A stretch of 64,000 nt of DNA from Streptomyces sp. SDr-06 (GCF_003324565.1 NZ_QOLA01000014.1:1-64000), one strand, 5' to 3'. Positions 47,853 to 57,641 are shown, numbered from the stretch's first letter. Program-made: numbers and translations. The notes: generated by a model not told the origin, from the letters alone.

Positions 47853-49385
47853 ATGGCCCAGCGCGAGCATGTACGTGTGGCGGTGATCGGGTCGGGGTTC
47901 GGCGGGCTCGGGGCGGCGGTCCGGCTGCGCCGCGAGGGGATCACCGACTTCGTCGTCCTGGAACGGGCCGGCTCCGTCGGCGGCACCTGGCGCGACAACA
48001 GCTACCCCGGGTGCGCCTGCGACGTACCCTCCCACCTGTACTCCTTCTCCTTCGCGCCCAACCCCGACTGGCCCCGCACCTTCTCCGGGCAGGAACACAT
48101 CCGCGCCTATCTGGAGCACGTCGCCGACGTCTTCCGGCTGCGCCCCCACATCCGCCTCGACCACGAGGTGACGATGATGCGCTGGGACGCCGAGCGGCTG
48201 TGGTGGGAGATCGAGGTCGGCAACGGGACCACGCTCACCGCCGACGTCGTCGTCTCGGCCACCGGGCCGCTCTCCGATCCCAAGATGCCCCGGATCCCGG
48301 GGCTCGCCTCCTTCCCCGGCAAGGTGTTCCACTCCGCGCGCTGGGACCACGACTACGACCTGCGCGGCAAGCGCGTCGCCATGGTCGGCACGGGCGCCTC
48401 GGCGATCCAGATCGTGCCCTCCATCCAGCCCGAGGTCGGGCGGCTCACGCTCTTCCAGCGGACGCCGCCCTGGGTCATGCCGCGCATGGACCGCCCGATC
48501 ACCGCGGTCGAGCGCTGGCTGCACCGCCGGCTCCCCGCCACCGGCGCCGCCCGCCGCGGACTCCTGTGGGGGATAAGGGAGTTGCAGGTCAGCGCGTTCA
48601 CCAAGCGGCCCAACGAGCTCGGGCTCGTCGAGTCCATCGCCAAGTCCAACATGGCCCGCGCCATCAAGGACCCGCAGCTGCGGGCCCGACTGACGCCCGA
48701 CTACCGGATCGGCTGCAAGCGGATCCTGCTGTCCAGCTCGTACTATCCGGCGCTCGCCGAGCCCAACGTGGACGTCGTCGCCTCCGGGCTCGCCGAGGTG
48801 CGCGGCTCCACGGTCGTGGCGGCCGACGGCACCGAGGCCGAGGTCGACGCGATCATCTTCGGCACCGGGTTCCACGTCACGGACATGCCCATCGCCGACC
48901 GCGTCGTCGGCGCGGAGGGGCACACGCTCGCCGAGTCGTGGAAGGACGGCATGCAGGCACTGCGCGGGGCGACCGCGGCCGGGTTCCCCAACTGGATGAC
49001 CATCATCGGGCCCAACACCGGGCTCGGGAACTCCTCCATGATCTTGATGATCGAGTCCCAGCTGAACTACATGGCCGACTACCTGCGCCAGCTGGACGTG
49101 CTCGGCGGCCGGGTCGCGCTCGCCGCCCGGCCCTCCGCCGTCGGCGCCTGGAACCGGCGGGTGCAGGAACGCATGAAGCGCACCGTGTGGAACACCGGCG
49201 GCTGCACCAGCTGGTACCTCGACGCGGCCGGCCGCAACACCACCGTCTGGCCGGGCACCACCGGCGAGTTCCGCCGCGCGACCCGCGAGGTGGACCTGGC
49301 GGAGTACGAGGTCGTACGCGCCCGGGCGGCCGGGGCCGAGTCCGCCCTCGCCGCCGCGGGCGAGGAAGCGGCGGTGTCCGCGTGA
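47853..49385 (+). CDS. Flavin-containing / Baeyer-Villiger-type monooxygenase
   Basis: A 510-residue NADPH-dependent FAD monooxygenase. The FAD Rossmann motif is VIGSGFGGLGAAV and the NADPH motif is VGTGASAIQ. Between them sits FPGKVFHSARWDHD, matching the FxGxxxHxxxW fingerprint of Baeyer-Villiger/FMO enzymes. A late GTGFHVTDMP is also typical. It oxidises ketones or heteroatoms with O2. The start follows GGAGGCGGGTGG. It overlaps the hydrolase gene by GTGA. The gene trio resembles the mycobacterial mymA operon. Confidence 0.9.
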   Translation: MAQREHVRVAVIGSGFGGLGAAVRLRREGITDFVVLERAGSVGGTWRDNSYPGCACDVPSHLYSFSFAPNPDWPRTFSGQEHIRAYLEHVADVFRLRPHIRLDHEVTMMRWDAERLWWEIEVGNGTTLTADVVVSATGPLSDPKMPRIPGLASFPGKVFHSARWDHDYDLRGKRVAMVGTGASAIQIVPSIQPEVGRLTLFQRTPPWVMPRMDRPITAVERWLHRRLPATGAARRGLLWGIRELQVSAFTKRPNELGLVESIAKSNMARAIKDPQLRARLTPDYRIGCKRILLSSSYYPALAEPNVDVVASGLAEVRGSTVVAADGTEAEVDAIIFGTGFHVTDMPIADRVVGAEGHTLAESWKDGMQALRGATAAGFPNWMTIIGPNTGLGNSSMILMIESQLNYMADYLRQLDVLGGRVALAARPSAVGAWNRRVQERMKRTVWNTGGCTSWYLDAAGRNTTVWPGTTGEFRRATREVDLAEYEVVRARAAGAESALAAAGEEAAVSA

Positions 49386-50323
49386 GCCGGGCCGGGGCCG
49401 CGCGGCGCGCGGTGCCTGCGCCGCCCGTCGCCGGGCGCGAGCTGACCGCCGTGTCCGCCGACGGCACCGCGCTGCACGTCGAGGTGCACGGGCCCGCGGA
49501 GGCGCCCGCCGTCGTCCTCGCGCACGGCTGGACCTGCTCGACCGCGTTCTGGGCCGCCCAGATCCGGGCGCTGGCCGGTCAGTGCCGGGTCATCGCCTAC
49601 GACCAGCGCGGCCACGGGCGTACGGCCGCCTACGAGGTCTGCTCCACCGAGGTGCTCGCCGACGACCTCGAAGCGGTGCTCGGCGCGACGCTCGCGCCCG
49701 GGGAACGGGCGGTGCTCGTCGGGCACTCCATGGGCGGCATGACCCTCATGGCGGCCGCCGGGCGGCCCGCTCTGCGCGAGCACGCGGCGGCCGTCCTGCT
49801 GTGCAGCACGGGCGCCTCGCGCCTGGTCGCCGAGTCCCGGGTGCTGCCGCTGCGGGCCGGGCGGCTGCGGACCGCCCTCACCCGGCGGGTCCTCGGATCG
49901 GGGGCGCCGCTCGGGCCGGTCACCCCGCTCGCCCGGAAGGTCCTGCGGTACGCGACGATGGGGCCCGGGGCCGCTCCCGACAAGGTCGACGCGTGCGCCC
50001 GCATCGTGCACGCGTGCCCGCGCGGGGTGCGCCAGGCCTGGTCGCACGTGCTGGCCGATCTCGAACTCGGCCTGTCGGTAAGGAAGTTGGACCTGCCCAC
50101 GGCCGTGGTGGCGGGCAGCGCGGACCGGCTCACCCCGCCCGTGCACGCCCGCCGGATCGCGGCCGGGCTGCCCGACTGCCGCTCGCTCGACGTGCTCACC
50201 GGCGTCGGGCACATGACGCCCATCGAGGCGCCCGAGTTCATCACCGAGAAGATCCGCGCGCTGGTGGCCACGCATCTCGCCGCCCCGGCCGCCGTCACCG
50301 CCACCGAGGAGCGTGCCGTATGA
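49382..50323 (+). CDS. Alpha/beta hydrolase
   Basis: A 313-residue serine hydrolase. The oxyanion strand is VVLAHGWTCSTAFW, and the YDQRGHGRT motif leads to the nucleophile elbow VGHSMGGM (Ser). The acid is in AGSADRLTPP (Asp) and the catalytic His in GVGHMTPIEAP. No signal peptide is present. It starts with a GTG overlapping the monooxygenase stop and overlaps the SDR gene by ATGA. In such trios it may hydrolyse the ester made by the monooxygenase. Confidence 0.88.
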   Translation: MSRAGAARRAVPAPPVAGRELTAVSADGTALHVEVHGPAEAPAVVLAHGWTCSTAFWAAQIRALAGQCRVIAYDQRGHGRTAAYEVCSTEVLADDLEAVLGATLAPGERAVLVGHSMGGMTLMAAAGRPALREHAAAVLLCSTGASRLVAESRVLPLRAGRLRTALTRRVLGSGAPLGPVTPLARKVLRYATMGPGAAPDKVDACARIVHACPRGVRQAWSHVLADLELGLSVRKLDLPTAVVAGSADRLTPPVHARRIAAGLPDCRSLDVLTGVGHMTPIEAPEFITEKIRALVATHLAAPAAVTATEERAV

Positions 50324-51213
50324 GCAGGGTCAGTCTGGAAGGGCAGGTCGCGGTCGTCACCGGCGCCGCGCGGGGCGTCGGGGAACTCCTCGCCCGCAAG
50401 CTGTCGGCGCGCGGTGCCAAGGTCGCCCTGGTCGGCCTCGAACCCGACGAGCTGAAGCAGGTCGCGGCCCGGCTGCACAGCGAGGCCGAGTCCTGGTACG
50501 CGGACGTCACCGACCACGCGGCGATGGCGCGGGTCGCGGGCGAGGTCAAGGAGCGGTTCGGGAAGGTCGACATCGTCGTCGCCAACGCGGGCGTCGCCTC
50601 CGGCGGCCCGTTCGTCGACTCCGACCCCGACGCCTGGCGCCGGGTCATCGAGGTCAACCTGATCGGCGGGGCCGTCACCGCCCGCGCCTTCCTGCCCGTC
50701 CTGATGGAGTCACGCGGGTACTTCCTCCAGATCGCCTCGCTCGCTGCGATCACGCCCGCGCCCATGATGACGGCGTACTGCGCCTCCAAGTCCGGGGTCG
50801 AGGCGTTCGCGCACAGCCTGCGCGCGGAGGTGGGCTACAAGGGGGTGCGGGTCGGGGTCGGGTACCTGTCGTGGACCGACACGGACATGGTGCGCGGTGC
50901 CGACCAGGACGACGTCATGCGCGAGCTGCGCTCCCGGCTGCCCTGGCCCTCCAACCGGACGTATCCGCTCGGGCCGGCCGTCGACCGGATCGTCGCCGGG
51001 ATCGAGCGGCGGTCCTCGCACGTGTACGCGCAGTGGTGGCTGCGGGGGATGCAGTCCGTGCGGGGGTACTTGCCGGGGGTCATCGGGGCGGTGGGGCAGC
51101 GGGAGATGCGGCGCTTCGAGCCGCGGCTCTCCGCGGTGGGGCGGGGGCTCGTGGGGGCGGGGGGTGCGGCCGACGAGGCGGCCCGGGCTCTCCCCGCCCC
51201 GCCCCTTCCCTAG
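50320..51213 (+). CDS. Short-chain dehydrogenase/reductase
   Basis: A 297-residue classical SDR. The NAD(P)-binding motif is VVTGAARGVGELLA, the structural NAG is in VANAGVASGG, and the active site is Ser in ASLAA plus YCASK (Tyr-x3-Lys). A C-terminal extension of ~70 residues with SSHVYAQWWLRGMQSVRGYLPG may associate with membrane. It is the third gene of the monooxygenase-hydrolase-SDR operon and may interconvert the alcohol and ketone before or after Baeyer-Villiger oxidation. Confidence 0.88.
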   Translation: MSRVSLEGQVAVVTGAARGVGELLARKLSARGAKVALVGLEPDELKQVAARLHSEAESWYADVTDHAAMARVAGEVKERFGKVDIVVANAGVASGGPFVDSDPDAWRRVIEVNLIGGAVTARAFLPVLMESRGYFLQIASLAAITPAPMMTAYCASKSGVEAFAHSLRAEVGYKGVRVGVGYLSWTDTDMVRGADQDDVMRELRSRLPWPSNRTYPLGPAVDRIVAGIERRSSHVYAQWWLRGMQSVRGYLPGVIGAVGQREMRRFEPRLSAVGRGLVGAGGAADEAARALPAPPLP

Positions 51214-51225
51214 ACCCTCCGGGGG

Positions 51226-51305
51226 TTGAAGGACCCTGGGGGCTCCGCCCCCAGACCCCCGTTCGCGCCTGAACGGCGCTTGTCCTCAATTTCCCCCAAG
51301 GCCGG
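51226..51305. repeat. GAGGACGAG/GGGGCGGAGCCCC-type repeat, reverse copy
   Basis: The convergent gap between the SDR and tricorn genes contains CTGGGGGCTCCGCCCCCAG and GCGCCTGAACGGCGCTTGTCC, an inverse-orientation copy of the repeat seen at 11190-11260, 13318-13395 and 61150-61222. The inner dyad GGGGGCTCCGCCCCC can serve as a two-way terminator. Confidence 0.7.
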
Positions 51306-54300
51306 TCTGCTCCCTCGGGGGCAGTTTGGGGCGTTGGCGGTCGGGGGTTGCCGTGTAGCCGGGGGGGAGGGAGGCGGGGTGGAGGTGCAGGAGGTCCAGG
51401 GCGAGGCGTACCGCGTCGTCGAGCTGGGCGTGGCGGCCCTCCGCCCAGTCCAGCGGCGTGCGCAGGATCTCCAGGTCCGGCTCCACCCCGTGGTTCTCCA
51501 CGGACCACCCGTACTCGTCGAACCACGCCGCGTTCATCGGCACGGTGATCACCGTGCCGTCGCCCAGGGTGTGGCGGCCCGTCATGCCGACCACGCCGCC
51601 CCAGGTGCGCTGGCCCACCACCGGGCCCAGCTTCAGGAGCCGGAAGGCCGCCGTGATCATGTCGCCGTCCGACGAGGTCGCCTCGTCGGCGAGGGCGACC
51701 ACCGGGCCCCGGGGGGCGTTGGAGGCGTACGAGACCGGCTGGGCGTTGCGGGTGAGGTCCCAGCCCAGGATGCGGCGGGTCAGCTTCTCCACCACCAGCT
51801 CGCTGATGTGGCCGCCCGCGTTGCCGCGTACGTCCACGATCAGGGCGGGGCGGCTCACCTCCAGGCGCAGGTCGCGGTTGAACTGGGCCCAGCCCGAGCC
51901 GCCCATGTCCGGGATGTGCAGATAGCCGCACTTGCCGCCGCTCAACTCCCGTACCACTTCGCGGCGTTTGGCCACCCAGTCCTGGTAGCGCAGGGGCCGC
52001 TCGTCCACCAGTGGGACCACCGCCACCCGGCGCGCCCGGCCCTCGCCCTCGGCGGGCTGGAAGGTCAGCTCGACCGTGGTGCCGCCCGCGCCCGCGAGGA
52101 GGGGGTAGGGGCCCGCGACCGGGTCGACGGGGCGGCCGTCGACATGGGTCAGGACCGCGCCCTCGCGGATGCCGGCGCCCGCCAGGGGTGAGCGCGCCTT
52201 GGAGTCGGAGGAGTCGCCGGGCAGGATGCGCCTGATCTGCCAACTGCCGTCCCTGCACACCAGGTTGGCGCCGAGCAGGCCCTGGGCGCGCTGGTAGTGC
52301 GGGGGCCCCTCGTTGCGGCGGGCGGCGGTGACGTAGGCGTGCGAGGTGCCCAGTTCGCCGAGGACCTCGCGCAGCAGGTCCGCGAACTCGTCGGGGGACG
52401 CGACCCGTTCGACCAGCGGGCGGTACTGGTCGAGCACCGCCGTCCAGTCGATGCCGCACATCTGCGGCTCCCAGAAGTAGGAGCGGATGATGCGGCCCGC
52501 CTCGTTGTAGGCCTGGCGCCACTCCAGGGCCGGGTCGACGTCGTGCAGGATGCGGCGCAGGTCGAGGTAGACCGTCGAGTCGTTGTCGCCCGACTCGGTG
52601 GAGGGCACCGCGCGCAGCTCCCCCTCGTCCACGACCACCAGGCGGCTGCCGTCGCCGCTGACCGCGAAGTAGTCGAGGTGCTCGACCAGTTCGGTCCTGC
52701 GGGCCTTGGAGATGTTGAAGTGCTCCAGGGTGGGACGGCCCGAGGTGTCGGCCGGGTTGGCGAACGTCTCGCCCAGCGCGCCCGAGATGGGCCAGCGCAG
52801 CCAGACCAGGCCGCCGCCGGAGACCGGGTGCAGGGCGGAGTACTTGGAGGCCGAGACGGGGAACGGGGTGACCCGGCTCTCCAGGCCCTCCACCTCGACC
52901 GTCACCGTGCCGTCGGCCGAGTCGTCCAGCGGGTCCAGGCCGCCCGCCGCGGGCCGCCCGTCCGGGGAGAGGGCGAACGGGGACGGCGTCGCCGAGTTGA
53001 GCGGTACGAGATAGGGGCGGCAGCCGAGCGGGAAGGAGAGGTCGCCGGTGTGCACGTCGTACACCGGGTCGAAGCCGCGCCAGGACAGGAACGCCAGATA
53101 GCGGCCGTCGCTGGTGAACACCGGGTTCTCGTCCTCGAAGCGGCCGTTGGTGACGTCCACGACGGTGCGGGCGCCGGGCCCCGCGATGCGGGCCATCTTG
53201 ATCTGCCGCAGCGAGCGGCCGATGCCCGGGTGCGACCAGGTCAGCCAGGCCCCGTCGGGGGAGAAGGCGAGGTCGCGCACCGGCCCGTTGAGCGAGGTGA
53301 TGAGCTCGGTGACCTCGCCGGTGGACTCCTCCGTCACGTCGAGGAGCAGCAGGCGGCCGTCGTTCGCGGCGATCGCCAGGCGTTCGCCGTCGGGGTCGGA
53401 CACCATCTCCTGCACCCGGCCGAGCTCGCCCGCCGCCAGCCGCCGCGGCGCGCGCTCGCCGCTGGCGCGCGGCAGGAAGGCGATCTCGACCGCGTCCTCG
53501 CCGTCCGCGTCCGTGATGTAGGCGACCTGGCCGCCGCTGCCCAGCATCTCGGGCAGCCGCACGCGGACCCCCGGGGTGTCGGCGATGGTGCGGGCCGGGC
53601 CGTCGCGGTGGGTGAGCCAGTACAGGCTGCCGCGCACCACGACGGCGCTGGCCCGGCCGGTGGTGTCGACGGACAGCGCGTCCACGTGGTTGGCGGCCGG
53701 GACCTGGTAGCTGCGCCGCCCCGCGCGCGGCCCGCCCAGGCGCACGTCCAGCTTGCGCGGGACCGAGTCGGGGGTGAGGGCGTCGACGATCCACAGGTCG
53801 CCCGCGCACTGGTAGACGACCCGGCGGCCGTCGCTGGAGGCGTGCCGGGCGTAGAAGGAGTCGTGGTCGGTGTGCCGGGTCAGGTCGCTGCCGTCGGGCA
53901 GGCAGGAGTACAGGTTGCCGACGCCCTCGTGGTCGGAGAGGAAGGCGACGCGGCCGTCCACGAACATCGGCGAGTCCAGGTGGCCGCCGATGTCGGCGAG
54001 CAGCCGCCTGCCGTGCAGCCACAGCCGGCCGGTGGCGCCGCCGCGGTAGCGCTTCCAGGCGGCCGGCTCGTGCGGCGGCTTTCCGGTGAGTAGCAGGGTG
54101 CGCCGCTCGCCGTCCACATCGGTGACGGCGATGTCGGAGACCGGGCCCCAGGGGAGCTTTCCGCCGGGGGAGCCGTCGGTGGGCACGCTGTAGGCCCAGG
54201 AGAAGTACGAGAACGGCTGTCCGTGCGAGGACACCGCGAGGATGTGGCCGTCGGGGGTCCAGCCGCACACCCGGGTGTCGGACGACCCCCAGTACCCGAT

Positions 54301-54561
54301 CCGGCGGGCCGGGCCGCCGCTCACCGGAGCCAGATGGATCTCCGGGTCGAGGCTGCGCCAGGTCGTGTACGCGATCTGGCTGCCGTCGGGCGAGAAGCGG
54401 GGGTGGCCGACCTTGGTGCGGTCGACGGTGACCCGCCAGGCGCGCGAGGGGCTGTGCCCGGCGGGCACCAGCGGGGCGACCCAGAGGTCGTCCTCGGCGG
54501 CGAAGCAGAGCAAGTCGTCGTGCAGATGCGGGAACCGGAGGTACGCGGCGTCGTCACTCAC
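51286..54561 (-). CDS. Tricorn protease homologue (S41 family)
   Basis: A 1091-residue giant peptidase. The N-terminal ~680 residues are two beta-propellers made of repeated FSPDG/SxDG blades that gate substrate entry. A PDZ domain (around GAVLTHVDGRPVDPVAG) and the tail-specific protease core follow: LIVDVRGNAGGHISELVVEKL and VVALADEATSSDGDMITAAFR, where the Ser of SSDGD is the likely nucleophile. GQRTWGGVVGMTGRHTLGDGT completes it. Tricorn degrades oligopeptides released by the proteasome. The GTG start (VSDDAAYLRFPHLH) is the family opening. Cytoplasmic, monocistronic. Confidence 0.94.
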   Translation of the reverse strand: MSDDAAYLRFPHLHDDLLCFAAEDDLWVAPLVPAGHSPSRAWRVTVDRTKVGHPRFSPDGSQIAYTTWRSLDPEIHLAPVSGGPARRIGYWGSSDTRVCGWTPDGHILAVSSHGQPFSYFSWAYSVPTDGSPGGKLPWGPVSDIAVTDVDGERRTLLLTGKPPHEPAAWKRYRGGATGRLWLHGRRLLADIGGHLDSPMFVDGRVAFLSDHEGVGNLYSCLPDGSDLTRHTDHDSFYARHASSDGRRVVYQCAGDLWIVDALTPDSVPRKLDVRLGGPRAGRRSYQVPAANHVDALSVDTTGRASAVVVRGSLYWLTHRDGPARTIADTPGVRVRLPEMLGSGGQVAYITDADGEDAVEIAFLPRASGERAPRRLAAGELGRVQEMVSDPDGERLAIAANDGRLLLLDVTEESTGEVTELITSLNGPVRDLAFSPDGAWLTWSHPGIGRSLRQIKMARIAGPGARTVVDVTNGRFEDENPVFTSDGRYLAFLSWRGFDPVYDVHTGDLSFPLGCRPYLVPLNSATPSPFALSPDGRPAAGGLDPLDDSADGTVTVEVEGLESRVTPFPVSASKYSALHPVSGGGLVWLRWPISGALGETFANPADTSGRPTLEHFNISKARRTELVEHLDYFAVSGDGSRLVVVDEGELRAVPSTESGDNDSTVYLDLRRILHDVDPALEWRQAYNEAGRIIRSYFWEPQMCGIDWTAVLDQYRPLVERVASPDEFADLLREVLGELGTSHAYVTAARRNEGPPHYQRAQGLLGANLVCRDGSWQIRRILPGDSSDSKARSPLAGAGIREGAVLTHVDGRPVDPVAGPYPLLAGAGGTTVELTFQPAEGEGRARRVAVVPLVDERPLRYQDWVAKRREVVRELSGGKCGYLHIPDMGGSGWAQFNRDLRLEVSRPALIVDVRGNAGGHISELVVEKLTRRILGWDLTRNAQPVSYASNAPRGPVVALADEATSSDGDMITAAFRLLKLGPVVGQRTWGGVVGMTGRHTLGDGTVITVPMNAAWFDEYGWSVENHGVEPDLEILRTPLDWAEGRHAQLDDAVRLALDLLHLHPASLPPGYTATPDRQRPKLPPREQTGLGGN

Positions 54562-54643
54562 CCCCCAATGCTTTCCGCGCGAGGGGGCCGCGGCAACTCG
54601 TAGGAGCGCTTTATTCCGTTCCGACACCTGTGGTCGACGACAC

Positions 54644-54667
54644 AAGCGAAACGGTTTCGTTTCGCTT
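54644..54667. promoter_or_regulatory. TetR-type operator
   Basis: The arms AAGCGAAACG (54644-54653) and CGTTTCGCTT (54658-54667) are exact complements around GTTT, and the core CGAAACGGTTTCG is itself a palindrome. It lies 49 bp upstream of the TetR start and is the likely autoregulatory site that also controls the exporter downstream. Confidence 0.75.
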
Positions 54668-54715
54668 CAGGGCGGGGTTACCTTCGTACGGTACGCACAG
54701 GAAAGGAGGTCGATC

Positions 54716-55291
54716 ATGGCAGGCAGGCTCACCCCGGAACGCGAGGCCGAGCTCCACGAAGCCGTGCTCGACCTGCTGCGCGAGGTCGGTTACGACGCCC
54801 TCACCATGGACGCCGTCGCCACCCGCACCCGATCCAGCAAGGCCACCCTCTACCGCCAGTGGGGGAGCAAGCCGGAGCTGGTGGCGCGCGCCCTGCGGCA
54901 CAACAAGCCGGTCGGTCTCGCCGAGATCGACACCGGCTCGCTGCGCGGCGACTTCCAGGCGATGGTCGACCGTGAGGACGACTGTCAGATGGAGAAGGAC
55001 TCCGCGCTGATGCGGGGTCTGATGCGGGCCGTCCACGACCATCCCGAACTCCACCAGGCGCTGCGCGAAGTGCTGATCGAGCCGGAGATCACCGGCCTCG
55101 ACACGGTGCTGCGGCGCGCGGTGGAACGCGGCGAGGTCAGGGCGGACAACCGCGCGCTCCCCTATGTCGTACACATGATGGTCGGCGCCTTCGCCGCCCG
55201 GCAGTTCATCGAGGACCGGCCGGTCGACCAGGCCTTCCTCGCCGACTACTTCGACGCCGTGGTCCTCCCCGCCCTCGGCGCCCCCCGCTAG
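54716..55291 (+). CDS. TetR/AcrR-family transcriptional regulator
   Basis: A 191-residue repressor. The N-terminal HTH is LTPEREAELHEAVLDLLREVGYDALTMDAVATRTRSSKATLYRQWGSKPELVARAL. The C-terminal helical domain resembles TetR_C_11-type ligand pockets (VVHMMVGAFAARQFIEDRPVD). The ATG follows an ideal Shine-Dalgarno (GAAAGGAGG). It sits 118 bp upstream of an MMPL exporter on the same strand, so it probably represses both genes until an export substrate binds. Confidence 0.92.
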   Translation: MAGRLTPEREAELHEAVLDLLREVGYDALTMDAVATRTRSSKATLYRQWGSKPELVARALRHNKPVGLAEIDTGSLRGDFQAMVDREDDCQMEKDSALMRGLMRAVHDHPELHQALREVLIEPEITGLDTVLRRAVERGEVRADNRALPYVVHMMVGAFAARQFIEDRPVDQAFLADYFDAVVLPALGAPR

Positions 55292-55409
55292 GCTCCCCGC
55301 CCGGCTTCCCCGCGCAGTACCCGCCCCACCTGACGCACGCCGCTCTCGTCGTCGGGCTGATTCCCCATGCCCTGCTGGTTCCATACGACTTGACCGGGAG
55401 TACGCCCTC

Positions 55410-57641
55410 GTGGCCACGTTCCTCTACCGCCTAGGCAGGTTCGCCTTCCGGCGCCGCCGCTACGTCGCCCTGGTGTGGGTGGCGCTGCTCGCCCTCGCCG
55501 GGTTCGGCGCGGCCTCCGCCACCACCGCCACCTCCTCCTCGTTCTCGATCCCGGGCACCGAGGCCCAGCGCGCCTTCGACCTGCTCAAGGAGCGGTTCCC
55601 GAACGCGACCGCGGACGGCGCCACCGCCCGGATCGTCTTCAAGGCGCCCGAAGGCCAGAAGATGGCCGACCCCGCCAACAAGGCCGCGGTCGAGAAGACG
55701 GCCGCCGACCTGCTGGCGGGTTCGAACCAGATCGCCTCGGTGACCGACCCGTTCACCGCCCACGCCGTCTCGCAGAACGGCCAGGGTCCCATCGCGTACG
55801 TCCAGGTGTCGTACAAGGCCAACGCGATGCAGCTCACCGAGGAGACCCGCGACGCGCTCAAGAAGAGCGGCGAAACGGGGAGGGCGGCCGGGCTCACGGT
55901 GGAGATCGGCGGTGACGCGCTGCAGGCCATGCCGGAGACCGGTTCGGGCGAGATCGTCGGCGTGGTCATCGCGGGCCTCGTCCTGGTGATCACCTTCGGC
56001 TCGCTGGTGGCGGCGGGGCTTCCGCTGCTCACCGCGATCATCGGCGTCGGCATCGGCGTCTCCACCATCACGGCGCTCGCCAACGTGCTCGACCTCGGGT
56101 CCACCACGTCCACGCTCGCGATGATGATCGGGCTCGCGGTCGGCATCGACTACGCGCTGTTCATCGTCTCCCGCTACCGGGCCGAGCTCGCCGAGGGCCG
56201 GGAGCGCGAGGAGGCCGCCGGACGGGCCGTGGGCACGGCCGGCTCCGCCGTGGTGTTCGCCGGTCTGACCGTGGTCATCGCGCTGGTCGGCCTCGCCGTC
56301 GTCAACATCCCGATGCTCACCAAGATGGGCGCGGCCGCGGCCGGCACGGTCGTCATCGCCGTCCTCATCGCGCTCACCCTGATTCCCGCGCTGCTCGGCT
56401 TCGCCGGCAAGCGCGTGCTCGGCCGCAAGGCCCGCAAGGCGTACGCGCTGGGCGAGCAGGCGGCCGAGGGCAAGCCCAACGCGGGCACCCGCTGGGCGAG
56501 CTTCGTGCTGCGCAAGCCGGTGTGGGTGCTGCTCGTCGGCGTCCTCGGACTCGGCGCGATCGCGCTGCCCGCGAGCTCGCTGCAGATGGGCCTGCCCGAC
56601 GACGGCTCGCAGCCCACCTCCACCACCCAGCGCCGCGCCTACGACACGCTGTCGGAGGGCTTCGGGCCCGGCTTCAACGGGCCGCTCATGGTCGTCGTCG
56701 ACGGCAAGGGCAGCAAGGACCCGCGGGCCGCGGCCGACCGGACGGTCGACGCGATCAAGAAGCTCCCGGACGTCGGTCCGGTGATGCCCCCGATGTTCAA
56801 CAAGGACACCGGCAACGACACCGCGACCATCACGGTCATACCGAAGTCCAAGCCGTCCTCCACCCAGACCGAGGATCTCGTCCACTCGATCCGGGACACC
56901 GGCGCCACGATCAAGGCCGACACCGGGGCCAAGCTCCTGGTGACCGGTTCGACCGCGATGAACATCGACTTCTCGCAGAAGATGAACGACGCCCTGCTGC
57001 CCTACCTGGCCCTGGTCGTCGGTCTCGCCTTCCTGCTCCTGATGGTGGTCTTCCGCTCGGTCCTGGTCCCGCTGAAGGCGGCCCTCGGCTTCCTGCTCTC
57101 GGTGGTCGCCGCCCTCGGCGCGGTCGTCGCGGTCTTCCAGTGGGGCTGGCTCGGCTCGCTGTTCGGCGTGCAGCAGACCGGCCCGATCATGTCCATGATG
57201 CCGATCTTCATGGTGGGCGTGGTCTTCGGCCTCGCGATGGACTACGAGGTCTTCCTGGTCACGCGGATGCGCGAGGCGTACGTCCACGGCGAGCGGCCGG
57301 GGCAGGCGATCGTCACCGGGTTCAAGCACGGCGCCCGGGTGGTGACCGCCGCCGCCGTCATCATGATCGCGGTCTTCTCCGGCTTCATCGGCTCCAGCGA
57401 GCAAATGATCAAGATGATCGGCTTCGGTCTCGCGATCGCGGTCTTCTTCGACGCGTTCATCGTCCGCATGGCGATCGTGCCCGCGGTGCTCGCGCTGCTC
57501 GGCGCGAAGGCCTGGTGGCTGCCGCGCTGGCTGGACCGGGTGCTGCCGAACGTCGACGTCGAGGGCGAGGGCCTGCGCCGGCACCAGGACGCCGAGCGCG
57601 ACGGGGACTCCGACGACCACCGCGAGCTGGCGCGGGTCTGA
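55410..57641 (+). CDS. MMPL-family RND transporter
   Basis: A 743-residue membrane protein with two repeats of one TM, a large extracytoplasmic loop and five to six TMs, the MmpL/RND plan. It shows FAFRRRRYVALVWVALLALAGFGA at the N-terminus and GLAVGIDYALFIVSRYRAELAEG after the first loop (proton-relay Asp/Tyr). The second repeat has VVFGLAMDYEVFLVTRMREAYVHG. These pumps use the proton gradient to export lipids or hydrophobic drugs. The GTG start lies downstream of the TetR gene, the probable regulator. Confidence 0.93.
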   Translation: MATFLYRLGRFAFRRRRYVALVWVALLALAGFGAASATTATSSSFSIPGTEAQRAFDLLKERFPNATADGATARIVFKAPEGQKMADPANKAAVEKTAADLLAGSNQIASVTDPFTAHAVSQNGQGPIAYVQVSYKANAMQLTEETRDALKKSGETGRAAGLTVEIGGDALQAMPETGSGEIVGVVIAGLVLVITFGSLVAAGLPLLTAIIGVGIGVSTITALANVLDLGSTTSTLAMMIGLAVGIDYALFIVSRYRAELAEGREREEAAGRAVGTAGSAVVFAGLTVVIALVGLAVVNIPMLTKMGAAAAGTVVIAVLIALTLIPALLGFAGKRVLGRKARKAYALGEQAAEGKPNAGTRWASFVLRKPVWVLLVGVLGLGAIALPASSLQMGLPDDGSQPTSTTQRRAYDTLSEGFGPGFNGPLMVVVDGKGSKDPRAAADRTVDAIKKLPDVGPVMPPMFNKDTGNDTATITVIPKSKPSSTQTEDLVHSIRDTGATIKADTGAKLLVTGSTAMNIDFSQKMNDALLPYLALVVGLAFLLLMVVFRSVLVPLKAALGFLLSVVAALGAVVAVFQWGWLGSLFGVQQTGPIMSMMPIFMVGVVFGLAMDYEVFLVTRMREAYVHGERPGQAIVTGFKHGARVVTAAAVIMIAVFSGFIGSSEQMIKMIGFGLAIAVFFDAFIVRMAIVPAVLALLGAKAWWLPRWLDRVLPNVDVEGEGLRRHQDAERDGDSDDHRELARV

